Source: Opitutaceae bacterium
Lineage (GTDB): Bacteria > Verrucomicrobiota > Verrucomicrobiia > Opitutales > Opitutaceae
NCBI GenBank assembly: GCA_016795545.1
Contig: JAEUGX010000092.1
Span: 78,870-142,869, forward strand
DNA: 64,000 nt
Direction: 5' to 3'
In this document: piece after piece, positions 37,167 through 45,888 of the stretch
Numbering within the stretch: position 1 is the first letter of the stretch
Layout: every line of letters starts with the position of its first letter
Program-made: the position numbers and the translations under genes
Notes under the pieces: generated by a model
What the model was told of the DNA's origin: nothing
Seen by the model: only the letters and a program-made list of their open reading frames with translations
Database searches by the model: none

Positions 37167-38207
37167 TCAGCTCCAGTTCAGGATGATCTTGCCGGACTTG
37201 CCGGCGCCCATGAGCTGGAAGCCCTCCTGGAAACGCTCGACGGGGAAGCGGTGGGTGATGACCGGGGTGATGTCCATGCCGCCCTGCACGAGCGCGGTCA
37301 TCTTGTACCAAGTCTCGAACATCTCGCGCCCGTAAATGCCCTTCAGGTGCAGCATCTTGAAGACAACCTTGTTCCAGTCGACCTCCGCCTTGGCGGCGTG
37401 GGTGCCCAGCAGGGCGATCCGGCCGCCCATGATCATGTTCTCGATCATCTGGTTCAGGGCGGCGGAACTCCCCGACATCTCCAGCCCGACGTCGAAGCCT
37501 TCGGTCATCCCGAGTTCGCGATGCCACACGTCGGAAAGATTCTCCTTCGCCGTGTTGACCGCCCGGGTCGGCCCGAACCGGCGCGCGAGGTCCAGCCGGC
37601 TGTCGTTGATGTCGGTGATGACCACCTTGCGCGCCCCGGCATGGCGGGCGACGGCGATGGCCATGCAGCCGATCGGGCCCGCGCCCGTGATCAGGACGTC
37701 CTCGCCGACCATGTCGAACGAGAGGGTCGTGTGCACCGCGTTGCCGAGCGGATCGAAACAGGAGACCACGTCGGGGTCCATCCCCGCGGGGACTTTCCAG
37801 ACGTTGCTGGCCGGGATGCTGACGTAGTCGGCGAACGCGCCGTCGCGGTTGACGCCGACGCCGATCGTGTTCGGGCAGAGGTGCCGGCGGCCCGCGAGGC
37901 AGTTGCGGCAGTGGCCGCAGACGATGTGGCCCTCCCCGGTCACGAGCTGGCCGCGGGCGAAGCCGCTGACGCCCGCGCCGACTTCCGCCACCGTGCCGAC
38001 GTATTCGTGGCCGATGACCAGGGGCGGCCGGATGACCCGCTGGGCCCAGGAATCCCAGCGGTCGATGTGGACGTCGGTGCCGCAGATGGAGGTGCGCTGG
38101 ATCTTGATCAGCACGTCGTTGACCCCGGGCTCGGGAACGGGGCGGTCGGTCATGACCAGTCCGGGACCGGCGGAGGGCTTGACGATCGCGCGCATTTTTT
38201 CAGGCAT
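37167..38207 (-). CDS. tdh: L-threonine 3-dehydrogenase
   Basis: A 346-residue zinc medium-chain dehydrogenase that oxidises threonine to 2-amino-3-ketobutyrate, substrate of kbl. Catalytic zinc residues are Cys42 and His67-Glu68; structural zinc ligands are Cys97, Cys100, Cys103 and Cys111. The NAD-binding loop is [11 protein letters not shown], and the diagnostic [19 protein letters not shown] block matches Tdh rather than other alcohol dehydrogenases. The ATG at 38207 was chosen for length; an in-frame ATG four codons later (38195) is also possible. It lies 142 bp after mgtE. kbl follows on the same strand only after the SatD module. Confidence 0.93.
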   Translation of the reverse strand: MPEKMRAIVKPSAGPGLVMTDRPVPEPGVNDVLIKIQRTSICGTDVHIDRWDSWAQRVIRPPLVIGHEYVGTVAEVGAGVSGFARGQLVTGEGHIVCGHCRNCLAGRRHLCPNTIGVGVNRDGAFADYVSIPASNVWKVPAGMDPDVVSCFDPLGNAVHTTLSFDMVGEDVLITGAGPIGCMAIAVARHAGARKVVITDINDSRLDLARRFGPTRAVNTAKENLSDVWHRELGMTEGFDVGLEMSGSSAALNQMIENMIMGGRIALLGTHAAKAEVDWNKVVFKMLHLKGIYGREMFETWYKMTALVQGGMDITPVITHRFPVERFQEGFQLMGAGKSGKIILNWS

Positions 38208-38349
38208 GGGCAGGTTTGGGATTGGCGGGGCAGCGTAGAGGGGGGCGGGGTTGCGACAACTCCTAACCAACTGTAGCGGACGCGCAGCGGGGGAGGTATG
38301 CCGGTGCGCGGGAAGGCCGATTCCCCGGGCGGCGGAGGAGCGCCTCGGC

Positions 38350-39372
38350 TCAGATCAGCCAGAGCGTCGCGATGCCGAGGAAGAATCCCATGCTGGCGAC
38401 ATCCGTCGCCGTGGTGAGGAAGATGCTCGAGGCGGTGGCCGGGTCCGCCCCGAATTTCTTCAGCGTGAGCGGCACGAGCACCCCGGAGACGCCGCTGAGG
38501 AAGCAGCTGCCGGTCATCGCCAGGAAGACGATCGCGGCCAGCTGGAACGGCGACTCGGGCGTCTGCTGCATCGTGGCATAGAAGTACATGCCGACCCCGG
38601 CGGTCAGCCCGACCAGCATGCCGTTGGCGAGGCCGAGCGCAGCCTCCTTCAGCAGGTGCGCCTGGCCGCCGCCGGGCTTGAGCTCGCCCAGCGTCATGGC
38701 CCGGAGAGCGACGGCAAGCGCCTGGCAGCCGGTGTTGCCCGACTGCCCGGCCAGCACCGGAAGAAAGACGGCGAGGACCGTGATCCGGGCGATGCTGTCC
38801 TCGAAGATGCCCACGACGCCCGCGGCGACGAACGCGGTCAGGAGGTTGAACTGGAGCCAGGGATGCCGGTACTTGAGGCTCTGGCGGAAGGGGGTCGCGG
38901 CCCGCTCCTCCTTCTCGACACCGACCATCGAGCCCGCCTGCGCGCTGATCTCGATCGCCTGCTCCTCGAATATCTTCGAGCCGCGGACGACGCCGACTAG
39001 CACGCCCTGGTCGTCGCACACGGGGTAGGAGGGGTAGTGTTTGTTCACCGTCAGCCGCATCGCATCCATGACGTCCGCATCCCGCCGCAGCGAGAATGGC
39101 TGGCGCAGCATGAACGTCTCCAGCCGCGCGGAGGGCGACTGGAGCAGCAGGTCGCGCATCGTGACCACGCCGGTCAGCACGCCGCCGGGATCGACGATGT
39201 AGCCGTAAGTCACGAGCCGCGGCCCCTTGGCAAGCTCCCGGATGACCTCGGTGGCTTCCGCCACGGTCATGGCCGGAGGAAACACCGCGACGGGCGGCTC
39301 CATGAGCCGCCCGATGCTGCCCTCCGGATAATTGGCCGCTCCGGGCATGGGAATGTAAGTCTGAGTCGTCAT
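38350..39372 (-). CDS. mgtE: Magnesium transporter MgtE, short form
   Basis: A 340-residue protein with a pair of CBS domains (about 20-150, [20 protein letters not shown] and [14 protein letters not shown]) followed by the MgtE membrane domain. The pore-region block [20 protein letters not shown] is intact, including the PVLAGQSGN segment. Unlike typical MgtE of about 450 residues, the N-terminal superhelical MgtE_N domain is missing; the CBS pair is at the very start. Transport of Mg2+ or Co2+ is likely but gating may differ. I chose ATG 39372 as upstream frame sequence is arginine-rich. No magnesium riboswitch precedes it. It lies 28 bp downstream of alkA. Confidence 0.9.
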   Translation of the reverse strand: MTTQTYIPMPGAANYPEGSIGRLMEPPVAVFPPAMTVAEATEVIRELAKGPRLVTYGYIVDPGGVLTGVVTMRDLLLQSPSARLETFMLRQPFSLRRDADVMDAMRLTVNKHYPSYPVCDDQGVLVGVVRGSKIFEEQAIEISAQAGSMVGVEKEERAATPFRQSLKYRHPWLQFNLLTAFVAAGVVGIFEDSIARITVLAVFLPVLAGQSGNTGCQALAVALRAMTLGELKPGGGQAHLLKEAALGLANGMLVGLTAGVGMYFYATMQQTPESPFQLAAIVFLAMTGSCFLSGVSGVLVPLTLKKFGADPATASSIFLTTATDVASMGFFLGIATLWLI

Positions 39373-39400
39373 GGGAATAAAGGAATGGGACGGGAAGGTT

Positions 39401-40033
39401 CTAGTGCTGGTCGAGCGAGCGCCAGAGATACCAGCTCGCCACCGTGCGGTACGGCTGCCAGCGGCGCGCGTGCCGAAGGATCGCCGCGGGCGTGGGGTCC
39501 CGGCGCCGGGCGTAGGCGCGACGAAAGGCGAGGCGGATGGCAAAGTCGCCCGTCGGCATGACGTCCGGGCGGCCCAGGTAAAAAATCAGCAGCATGTGGA
39601 CCGTCCACGGCCCGATGCCGCGCACCGCCGTCAGCCGCGCCAGCAACTCGTCGTCGCTCAGCCGGCGGGCCTCGGCCAGAGCCGGCACGGTGCCGGCCTG
39701 GCACTTGGCCGCGAGGTCGCGGGCGGCGCGCAGCTTGTTGGCCGACAGCCCCGCCGCCCGCAGGGCCGCGTCGGGGGTGCGCGCCAGCGCTTCCGGGCGC
39801 AGGCCGCCCCGGCCGGCCAGCACGGCGCGCACCCGGCCGTGGATGGTGCCGGCCGCCTTCGCGTGCAGCTGCTGGTAGACGATGGAGCGCAGCAGCGCCT
39901 CGAAGAGGCTGCGGGCGGGCTGCAGCTGGAGCGCGAAGGGGCCGACCCGGCCGGCGAGCGCGTCCATCACCGGATCGCGGTCCCGGACGTGGGCCACCGC
40001 CGCGGCGGGATCGAATTGCAGGCGGGGTTTCAC
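39401..40033 (-). CDS. DNA-3-methyladenine glycosylase II (AlkA-type HhH-GPD)
   Basis: A 210-residue base-excision glycosylase that removes alkylated purines. The helix-hairpin-helix and GPD motif are seen in LTAVRGIGPWTVHMLLIF followed by the catalytic Asp in RPDVMPTGD. The N-terminal part (FEALLRSIVYQQLHAKAAGT) is the usual AlkA helical entry. It begins with GTG at 40033, whose bases overlap the stop codon of ogt (GTGA), so the two alkylation-repair genes are coupled. The N-terminal beta domain of E. coli AlkA is missing, as in many bacterial homologues. Confidence 0.92.
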   Translation of the reverse strand: MKPRLQFDPAAAVAHVRDRDPVMDALAGRVGPFALQLQPARSLFEALLRSIVYQQLHAKAAGTIHGRVRAVLAGRGGLRPEALARTPDAALRAAGLSANKLRAARDLAAKCQAGTVPALAEARRLSDDELLARLTAVRGIGPWTVHMLLIFYLGRPDVMPTGDFAIRLAFRRAYARRRDPTPAAILRHARRWQPYRTVASWYLWRSLDQH

Positions 40034-40554
40034 TCCGACAGCAGCTCGGCGCCTTCCAGCGCGAGCAGGCGGGTCTTGGTGCGCACCCCGCCGGGAGCCG
40101 AGAACCCCGTCATCTTGTCGCTGGCGGAGACCACGCGGTGGCACGGCACGATGAGCGGCCATGGGTTGGTGGCCAGGGCCACGCCGACGGCCCGCGCCGC
40201 CTCGTGGCCGAGCGCCATGAGCCGGGCGATGTCGCCGTAGCTTTTTTTGTAGCCGGGACGGATCGCCAGCGTGTGCCGGTAAACGGCCTCCTGGAAGTCG
40301 GTCACGCGCGACCAGTCGAGGCGGGTGTCGGCGAAGTCCTGGATCCGGCCCGCCAGGTGCTGCTGCACGCGGGCGACGATCTCCTGCACCCAGGCGGGAG
40401 GTGGCTCCGGCGAGCGCTGGGTGCGGGCCTTGCGCGCGAGCTCTTGCTCGGTGCGCAGCTCGTCCGGCTCCGGCAGTTGGAAGCCGGTGAGCCCCGTGTC
40501 GTTCCAGGCGATGCCGCAGAGGCCGAAGGGCGTCGGGAAGAGCGTGTGCGGCAT
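40030..40554 (-). CDS. ogt: Methylated-DNA-protein cysteine methyltransferase
   Basis: A 174-residue suicide repair protein that takes the methyl group from O6-methylguanine. The acceptor cysteine is in the canonical IVPCHRVV, preceded by a YKKSYGDIARLM helix-turn-helix DNA-binding segment and a GHEAARAVGVALATNPWPL block. The N-terminal domain is Ogt-like, without the Ada regulatory part. It is the first gene of the ogt-alkA pair, overlapping alkA by 4 bp. Control by an adaptive-response regulator is not seen in this window. Confidence 0.94.
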   Translation of the reverse strand: MPHTLFPTPFGLCGIAWNDTGLTGFQLPEPDELRTEQELARKARTQRSPEPPPAWVQEIVARVQQHLAGRIQDFADTRLDWSRVTDFQEAVYRHTLAIRPGYKKSYGDIARLMALGHEAARAVGVALATNPWPLIVPCHRVVSASDKMTGFSAPGGVRTKTRLLALEGAELLSE

Positions 40555-40660
40555 GGAGGTGGGCTAGCGGACGCCGGCGCCGGCTGCAAGCGCGCGTCCG
40601 GCCCCGGCGCGGCATAAGGCTGGCATCCTGGGAATTCTCCTGATTGTGTCGAAGAGAATC

Positions 40661-41932
40661 ATGCCGCAAAACCGCTTCTACAACGCCTTCGACCTGCAGG
40701 AGTGGGACAGCGCGCGGAAGCCGGATTACCGCAGCCCGTTCCAGATCGACCGCGACCGCATCATCCATGCGCATGCATTCCGCAAGCTCCAGTCGAAGAC
40801 GCAGGTCTTCCTGTCCGGCGAGTACGATTTCTACCGGACCCGCCTCACGCACTCGATGGAGGTCGCCCAGATCGGACGCTCGATCTGCCACTACCTGCTG
40901 AGCCGTGGCGAGCCGCTGGGGGAGGACTTCTTCATCGATCCGGACCTGGTCGAGGCCTGCTGCCTGGCCCATGACATGGGGCACCCGCCGTTCGGACATT
41001 CCGGCGAACGCACGCTCCAGGAGCTGATGAAGCGGCGCGGCGGCTTCGAGGGCAACGCGCAGACGCTGCACCTGCTGTGCGAGACCATCTATCAGAACGA
41101 GTCCGGCGTGAAGGGCATGCAGCCGACGCGCGCGCTGCTGGACGGCGTCCTCAAGTACAAGAAGCTCTACACCGAGTTCGCCACGCCGCCGCTCCACCAC
41201 TTCATCTACGACTCGCAGGGGCCGGTGCGCGACTGGGTGCTGGGCGGAACGCGCCTTCCGGGCCCGCTCCTGCGGGGCGAGGCCCTCAATCATTTCAAGA
41301 GCGTGGAATGCCAGATCATGGACTGGGCCGACGACGCCGCCTACTCGCTCAACGACATCGTCGACGGCGTGCGGGCGGGATTCCTGACCGTCGAGCGGGT
41401 CGAACGCTGGGCCGGCGCCGAGGCCGTCGGGGCGCCCGAGCAGCGCCAGCTCGATTCGCTCTTCGACGCCATTCGGAAGGACCGCCTGGAGAGCACGTTT
41501 TCCAAGAAGATCGGCGCCTTCATCCAGGCGTGCCGGCTGAAGCCGCGCGAGAATTTTATGTCCGAGAAGACCAACCGCTACCGGTTCGAGCTGCTCGTCG
41601 ACGAGGCCGCGCTGCAGGAGGCGGCTTTCTTCAAGAAGATGGCGAACGACATCATCTTCGAGAGCCCGCAGCTGGAGCAGCTGGAGCACAAGGCCCGGGT
41701 GATCCTGATGGCGCTCTACCACGCCGTGTGGGAGAACTACGCCGAGCGCAACGAGCGCGTGATTCGCATCCTGCCGCGCAGCGTCAGCCGCCTGATCGAG
41801 GCCGAGAAGACCCAGGACGGGAAGGCCCGGCGCATCTGCGACTTCCTCTCCGGGCAGACTGACGGCATGGTGGTGCGCACGTACCGCCGCCTGTTCGACC
41901 CGGAATTCGGCAGCTTCCGCGACCTCAGCTGA
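40661..41932 (+). CDS. dgt: Deoxyguanosinetriphosphate triphosphohydrolase
   Basis: A 423-residue HD-domain enzyme that hydrolyses dGTP to deoxyguanosine and triphosphate. The HD metal motif is seen as RLTHSMEV and LAHDMGHPPFGHSGE, followed by DWADDAAYSLNDIVDG. This is the family layout of the Dgt_2-like bacterial group. I chose ATG 40661 (MPQNRFYNAFD); a GTG at 40646 in the same frame would add five residues and has no better ribosome site. It stands alone, divergent from the ogt-alkA pair and followed by the SPFH protein gene. Confidence 0.92.
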   Translation: MPQNRFYNAFDLQEWDSARKPDYRSPFQIDRDRIIHAHAFRKLQSKTQVFLSGEYDFYRTRLTHSMEVAQIGRSICHYLLSRGEPLGEDFFIDPDLVEACCLAHDMGHPPFGHSGERTLQELMKRRGGFEGNAQTLHLLCETIYQNESGVKGMQPTRALLDGVLKYKKLYTEFATPPLHHFIYDSQGPVRDWVLGGTRLPGPLLRGEALNHFKSVECQIMDWADDAAYSLNDIVDGVRAGFLTVERVERWAGAEAVGAPEQRQLDSLFDAIRKDRLESTFSKKIGAFIQACRLKPRENFMSEKTNRYRFELLVDEAALQEAAFFKKMANDIIFESPQLEQLEHKARVILMALYHAVWENYAERNERVIRILPRSVSRLIEAEKTQDGKARRICDFLSGQTDGMVVRTYRRLFDPEFGSFRDLS

Positions 41933-42013
41933 GCGGCGCCCGGTGGGAATTTTGGCGCGCCGTGTAAGGGCTTTGCGCTTGCCGCCCCCGGAGCCGCGGT
42001 GTGCGATGCGCGC

Positions 42014-42826
42014 ATGAACCTCGCCAAACTCGTCGGCTTCGGACTCATCATCCTCGTGCTCGTCATCGCCGCGTCGCAGGCCACCTACGTCGTCGACCCG
42101 GGATTCCGGGGCGTGCAGGTCACCCTCGGCAAGGTCAGCCACGACTTCAAGCCGGAGGGCTTCGGCACGAAGTCACCGTTCATCTCGCACATCGTTTCCA
42201 TCCCCGTCCGCCAGTTGACGAGCGAGCTGGTCACCGAGTGCTACTCATCCGACCTCCAGCAGGTCGACGTCAAGCTGCGCGTGCTCTACCGGATTCCCGA
42301 GTCCTCCGTGGTCAAGATCTACACCGAGTACGCCGGCGATCCGTTCGACAGCCTCATCGCGCCCCGCATCCAGGAGGCGCTGAAGGAGGTGGCCGCGCTG
42401 CAGAGCGCCGAGACGATCGTGAAGAAGCGCGAGGACATCAAGGTCAACTCCCTGGCCGCCGCGCGGAAGAAGGTCGGTGATATCCTGATCATCGAGGACC
42501 TCGTTGTGGAGAACATCGTCCTGTCCAAGGAGCTCGAGACCGCCATCGAATCCAAGATGGTGCAGGAGCAGGAGGCCGCCAAGGCCCGCTTCACCCAGCA
42601 GAAGGCCCAGATCGAGGCCGACACCGCCATCATCCGCGCCAAGGGCGAGGCCGAGGCGATCCGCATCCGCGCGGAGGCCATCCGCGACAATCCCGGCCTC
42701 ATCCAGCTGCAGATCGTCGAGAAGTGGGACGGGCGCTCCCCGCTGGTGGTCGGCGGCGGCTCCGCCGAGGGCGGCGGCGCCAACGTGCTGCTGCCCATCT
42801 CGCTGCCGGCCGGCGGCGGGCGCTGA
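42014..42826 (+). CDS. SPFH/prohibitin-family membrane protein
   Basis: A 270-residue protein with an N-terminal membrane anchor (LVGFGLIILVLVIAASQATY) and the SPFH domain (about 25-190): VDPGFRGVQVTLGKV, the LRVLYRIPESSVVKIY middle and a long coiled coil (about 165-225) rich in Gln, Ala and Lys. It resembles prohibitin/HflC proteins, which organise membrane complexes and protease control. The Gly-rich tail (VVGGGSAEGGGANVLLPISL) is typical for the bacterial prohibitin subgroup. The ATG at 42014 is chosen for its anchor start. A 63-residue membrane gene follows after 19 bp. Confidence 0.9.
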   Translation: MNLAKLVGFGLIILVLVIAASQATYVVDPGFRGVQVTLGKVSHDFKPEGFGTKSPFISHIVSIPVRQLTSELVTECYSSDLQQVDVKLRVLYRIPESSVVKIYTEYAGDPFDSLIAPRIQEALKEVAALQSAETIVKKREDIKVNSLAAARKKVGDILIIEDLVVENIVLSKELETAIESKMVQEQEAAKARFTQQKAQIEADTAIIRAKGEAEAIRIRAEAIRDNPGLIQLQIVEKWDGRSPLVVGGGSAEGGGANVLLPISLPAGGGR

Positions 42827-42845
42827 ACCCGCGGAGGCCCCGTCC

Positions 42846-43037
42846 ATGAGCCCCGCCGCCCGCCGCTTCACCGCCGGAGCGATCGCGCTGCTGATCCTCG
42901 TGCTCCTGTGCGTGGCGTTCCCGCGGGTGCTCGCGTTCGTCGAGCTCGCCGCCCGCGAACTGCGCTACCTGTGGTGGCTGGTCCTCCTCGCCGCCATCGG
43001 CGTCTGGCTGGCGTTTTTCTTTCGGCGCCGGCCCTAG
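42846..43037 (+). CDS. Small two-helix membrane protein next to the SPFH gene
   Basis: A 63-residue protein with two hydrophobic helices (about 9-27, FTAGAIALLILVLLCVAF, and 42-57, LWWLVLLAAIGVWLAFFF) and a basic C-terminus (RRRP). I do not recognise it. It starts 19 bp after the SPFH gene on the same strand and is probably co-expressed with it. An association with the SPFH scaffold in the membrane is inference from position. It is preceded by a weak GGAGG-like site in CGGAGGCCCCG. Confidence 0.65.
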   Translation: MSPAARRFTAGAIALLILVLLCVAFPRVLAFVELAARELRYLWWLVLLAAIGVWLAFFFRRRP

Positions 43038-43048
43038 CGCACGGTGCG

Positions 43049-43066
43049 GCGCCGCGCGCGCGGCGC
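43049..43066. repeat. Perfect 18-bp GC palindrome
   Basis: GCGCCGCGCGCGCGGCGC is fully self-complementary and lies 11 bp after the small membrane-protein stop. It could end the SPFH transcript or be a binding or methylation target; no U-tract follows. A possible promoter (TTGCTC 43084, TTATTC 43107, 17 bp apart) lies between it and the next gene, supporting a new transcription unit there. Confidence 0.4.
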
Positions 43067-43122
43067 GGGAGACAAATTCCGCGTTGCTCTTTGCCAGGGG
43101 GTAAACTTATTCAGGCGGTTTC

Positions 43123-44574
43123 ATGGCGCACGACTGGCTCAAGGGAATTCAGGACCACTACGACATCGTGGTGGTGGGCAGCGGCTTGGGCGGGCTCACC
43201 GGCGCCAATGTGCTCGCGAAGTGCGGGCACAAGGTGCTGCTGCTGGAGCACCATTACCAGTTGGGCGGGTTGGCGACCTGGTTCACGCGGAAGGGCGGGC
43301 ACATCTTCGATATTTCGCTGCACGGCTTCCCGATCGGGATGATCAAGTCCGTGCGCAAGTACTGGAGCCAGAACATCGCGGACTCGATCGTGCAGCTGAA
43401 GGGCGTCCGGTTCATCAACCCGCAGTTCCAGGTCGACACGACCTTCGACAAGGAGGACTTCACCCGCATCCTGATCGAGAAGTTCAAGGTCGCCGCCGAG
43501 ACCGTCGCCCGGTTTTTCCAGGACCTCCGGGCGATGAACTTCTACGACAACAGCACCGAGACGACGGGGCAGATGTTCGACCGGTATTTTCCGGGCCGGG
43601 ACGACGTCAAGCGGCTGCTGATGGAGCCCATCGCCTACGCCAACGGCTCCACGATGGACGATCCCGCCATCACCTTCGGCATCGTGTTCTCGAACTTCAT
43701 GAGCAAGGGCGTGTACACGTTCCAGGGCGGGACGGACAAGCTCATCCGGAGCATGGCCGACGAGCTCAGGGGCAACGGGGTGGAGATCCGCAAGCACGTC
43801 GTCGTGGAGAAGATCCTCACCGAGCTGCGCCACGGCCGGCGGCAGGTGACCGGGGTCGTCGCCAACGGCCGGACGATCCGCTGCGACGCCGTCCTGTCCA
43901 ATTCCAACGTCAAGAACACCGTGCTGCGCCTGGCCGGCGAGGAGCACTTCGCGCCCGAGTTCGTCGCGCAGGCCAAGGCCGTGCGGGTCAACAGCAGCTC
44001 CTGCCAGGTCTACCTCGGCATCCGCAAGGGCGAGACCCTGCCGCACATCGGCGACCTCGTCTTCACGTCGGACGAGCCCGTGTTCTCCAGCGAAAAGCTG
44101 GTCGACCTGCACACGACGAGCCGCACCTTCTCGATGTATTATCCCGACACCCGTCCGGGCTCCGACCGGTACACGGTGGTGGTGTCGCTGAACGCCCGCT
44201 ACGACGACTGGAACCGCCTGTCGCCGGAGGACTACGCGGTGCACAAGCAGCGCCTGATCGACGAGTCGATCCTGACCCTGGAGCGGTTCATTCCCGGCGT
44301 GCGGGCGAAGATCGACTGGATGGAGGCGGCCACGCCGCGCACGATTGAATATTACACCCGGCACTGGGCGGGGACCTCCTTCGGCACGAAGTTCGAGGGC
44401 CTGAAGGTCTCCATGGACCTGCCGGCGCAGCTGCCCGGCCTGTACCATGCCGGCTCGGTCGGCATCATCATGTCCGGCTGGCTCGGGACGATCAACTACG
44501 GCGTCATTGTCGCCAACCAGATTGACAAGGCCCTGACGGCCCGCCGCCGGGCGGCGGTCGTGGCAAGCGCCTGA
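43123..44574 (+). CDS. FAD-dependent oxidoreductase, phytoene desaturase/carotenoid isomerase-like
   Basis: A 483-residue flavoprotein. The FAD-binding dinucleotide fold (about 14-42) reads [20 protein letters not shown] and [11 protein letters not shown]; the C-terminal FAD segment is [19 protein letters not shown]. The [16 protein letters not shown] stretch and overall length resemble the CrtI/CrtISO and retinol-saturase-like group, which add or move double bonds in polyunsaturated lipids. The chemistry here is not fixed by sequence. It opens the lipid cluster: the FabZ-like gene follows after 6 bp, then FabI-, OleA- and OleB-like genes. AGGCGG a few bases ahead is a good ribosome site. Confidence 0.85.
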   Translation: MAHDWLKGIQDHYDIVVVGSGLGGLTGANVLAKCGHKVLLLEHHYQLGGLATWFTRKGGHIFDISLHGFPIGMIKSVRKYWSQNIADSIVQLKGVRFINPQFQVDTTFDKEDFTRILIEKFKVAAETVARFFQDLRAMNFYDNSTETTGQMFDRYFPGRDDVKRLLMEPIAYANGSTMDDPAITFGIVFSNFMSKGVYTFQGGTDKLIRSMADELRGNGVEIRKHVVVEKILTELRHGRRQVTGVVANGRTIRCDAVLSNSNVKNTVLRLAGEEHFAPEFVAQAKAVRVNSSSCQVYLGIRKGETLPHIGDLVFTSDEPVFSSEKLVDLHTTSRTFSMYYPDTRPGSDRYTVVVSLNARYDDWNRLSPEDYAVHKQRLIDESILTLERFIPGVRAKIDWMEAATPRTIEYYTRHWAGTSFGTKFEGLKVSMDLPAQLPGLYHAGSVGIIMSGWLGTINYGVIVANQIDKALTARRRAAVVASA

Positions 44575-44580
44575 AGGCTC

Positions 44581-45030
44581 ATGCACGAAATCGAGCAGCT
44601 CATCCCGCATCGCCCCCCGTTCCTGTTCGTGGACGCGATCGTCTCGCACGAGGGGGAGACGCTGGTCGCGCGCCGCACCTGGCGGGCCGAGGAGGATTTC
44701 TACCGGGGCCATTATCCCGGCGCGCCGATCACCCCGGGCGTGCTGCTCTGCGAGGCGGTGTTCCAGGCCGGCGCGCTGCTGATGGCCCGGCTGATGCAGG
44801 GCGAGGCGGGCGGGCAGGGGGGCGGCGTGCCCCTGCTGACCAAGGTATCGGACGTCCGTTTCCGGCTCCCCGTCTATCCCGGCGACACAACCACGATCGA
44901 GGTCCGGCGCAAGGAGACGGTCGGGGGCTTCCATTTCATCAGCGGCAGCATGCGCAACGGCGACCGGCGCGTCCTGAACGTCGAGTTTTCCGTGGCGTGG
45001 AAGCGTCCCGAGGGAGCGCCGGCCTCATGA
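44581..45030 (+). CDS. FabZ/FabA-like hydroxyacyl-ACP dehydratase
   Basis: A 149-residue hot-dog-fold dehydratase. The start EIEQLIPHRPPFLFVDAI, catalytic His44 in GHYPGAPITPGVL and Glu58 in LLCEAVFQ match FabZ-type enzymes, which remove water from 3-hydroxyacyl-ACP. It is in the middle of a lipid cluster and its stop overlaps the next start (ATGA), so it is probably dedicated to this pathway rather than the housekeeping FabZ. An Arg/Glu-rich insertion around QGEAGGQGGGVPL is unusual but lies in a loop. Chain-length preference cannot be read. Confidence 0.9.
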   Translation: MHEIEQLIPHRPPFLFVDAIVSHEGETLVARRTWRAEEDFYRGHYPGAPITPGVLLCEAVFQAGALLMARLMQGEAGGQGGGVPLLTKVSDVRFRLPVYPGDTTTIEVRRKETVGGFHFISGSMRNGDRRVLNVEFSVAWKRPEGAPAS

Positions 45031-45863
45031 GCGATTTCCTGGGAGTCGCCGGCCGCACCTTCCTGGTCCTGGGCGTGGCCAACCGGAAGAGCGTCGCGTG
45101 GTTCATCGCGCGCTCGCTGGAGGAGCAGGGCGCGCAGGTGGTTTTCAGCGTCCGTTCCGAGGCCCGGAAGCAGTCGCTGGCGACCCTGCTGGCGGGCCGT
45201 CCGGTCTTTGTCTGCGACGTCGAGGAGGAAGGCGCCTGCGCGCGGCTGGCCGCCGCGGTCGCCGCCGCGGGCCACGCGCCGTTGCAGGGCGTCGTGCACT
45301 CCATCGCGTTCGCCAGCTACCGGGACGGCTTCAAGCCCTTCCATGAAACCCCGCGCCGGGACTTTCTCCAGGCCACGGCGATCTCGGCCTTCTCGCTCGT
45401 GGAGCTCGCCCGCGCGCTGAAGCCGCACCTCGCCCGCGACGCCTCGGTGGTGACGATCGGGATCTCGTCGCTGACCGTCACGCCGGACAACTACGGCTAC
45501 ATGGGCCCGATCAAGGCCGCGCTGGAGTCCTCGAGCCGCTTCTTGGCGAAGTCGTTCAGCGCGGACTCGGAGGTGCGCTTCAACGTGCTCGGGGCGGGGC
45601 CCCTCAAGACCAGTGCGTCCGCCGGCATCCCCGGCTACCTGGAGAGCTACCTTTATTCGGAGCGGCTGACCTTCCGGAAGCGGAACCTCGACACGCAGGA
45701 GGTGGCCAACGCCGCGCTGTTCCTGCTCAGCCCGCGCAGCAGCGGACTGAACGGCACCACGCTGGTGGTCGACGCCGGCCTCGGAGCAAATTTCTACGAC
45801 CAGGATATCATCCGGCTCGCCATGCGGCCGGAATCCGCGCCCAAGCCGGGAGGGACGGCGTGA
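45027..45863 (+). CDS. FabI-like enoyl-ACP reductase (SDR)
   Basis: A 278-residue short-chain dehydrogenase of the enoyl-reductase type. The NAD(H) motif is GVANRKSVAW, close to the FabI GVAxxxSIAxGIA signature; the active site is Tyr156-x6-Lys163 in NYGYMGPIKAALES, and VDAGLGAN lies near the C-terminus as in FabI. At position 146, where FabI usually has a second tyrosine, this protein has isoleucine by my by-eye alignment, so substrate handling may differ. The start overlaps the FabZ-like stop (ATGA). A dedicated role reducing double bonds in a cluster-specific chain is inferred. Confidence 0.85.
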   Translation: MSDFLGVAGRTFLVLGVANRKSVAWFIARSLEEQGAQVVFSVRSEARKQSLATLLAGRPVFVCDVEEEGACARLAAAVAAAGHAPLQGVVHSIAFASYRDGFKPFHETPRRDFLQATAISAFSLVELARALKPHLARDASVVTIGISSLTVTPDNYGYMGPIKAALESSSRFLAKSFSADSEVRFNVLGAGPLKTSASAGIPGYLESYLYSERLTFRKRNLDTQEVANAALFLLSPRSSGLNGTTLVVDAGLGANFYDQDIIRLAMRPESAPKPGGTA

Positions 45864-45888
45864 GCGCGCTCGCGGCCGGCGGCATCCG

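Noticed and set aside
39373..39400. Magnesium riboswitch upstream of mgtE
   Set aside because: The gap between alkA and mgtE is only 28 bp, too short for a ykoK or mgtA type leader.
39401..42142. A 913-codon minus-strand open frame
   Set aside because: Only the last 210 codons (AlkA-type protein, GTG start at 40033) have real similarity. The rest is antisense to dgt and in a shadow frame of ogt.
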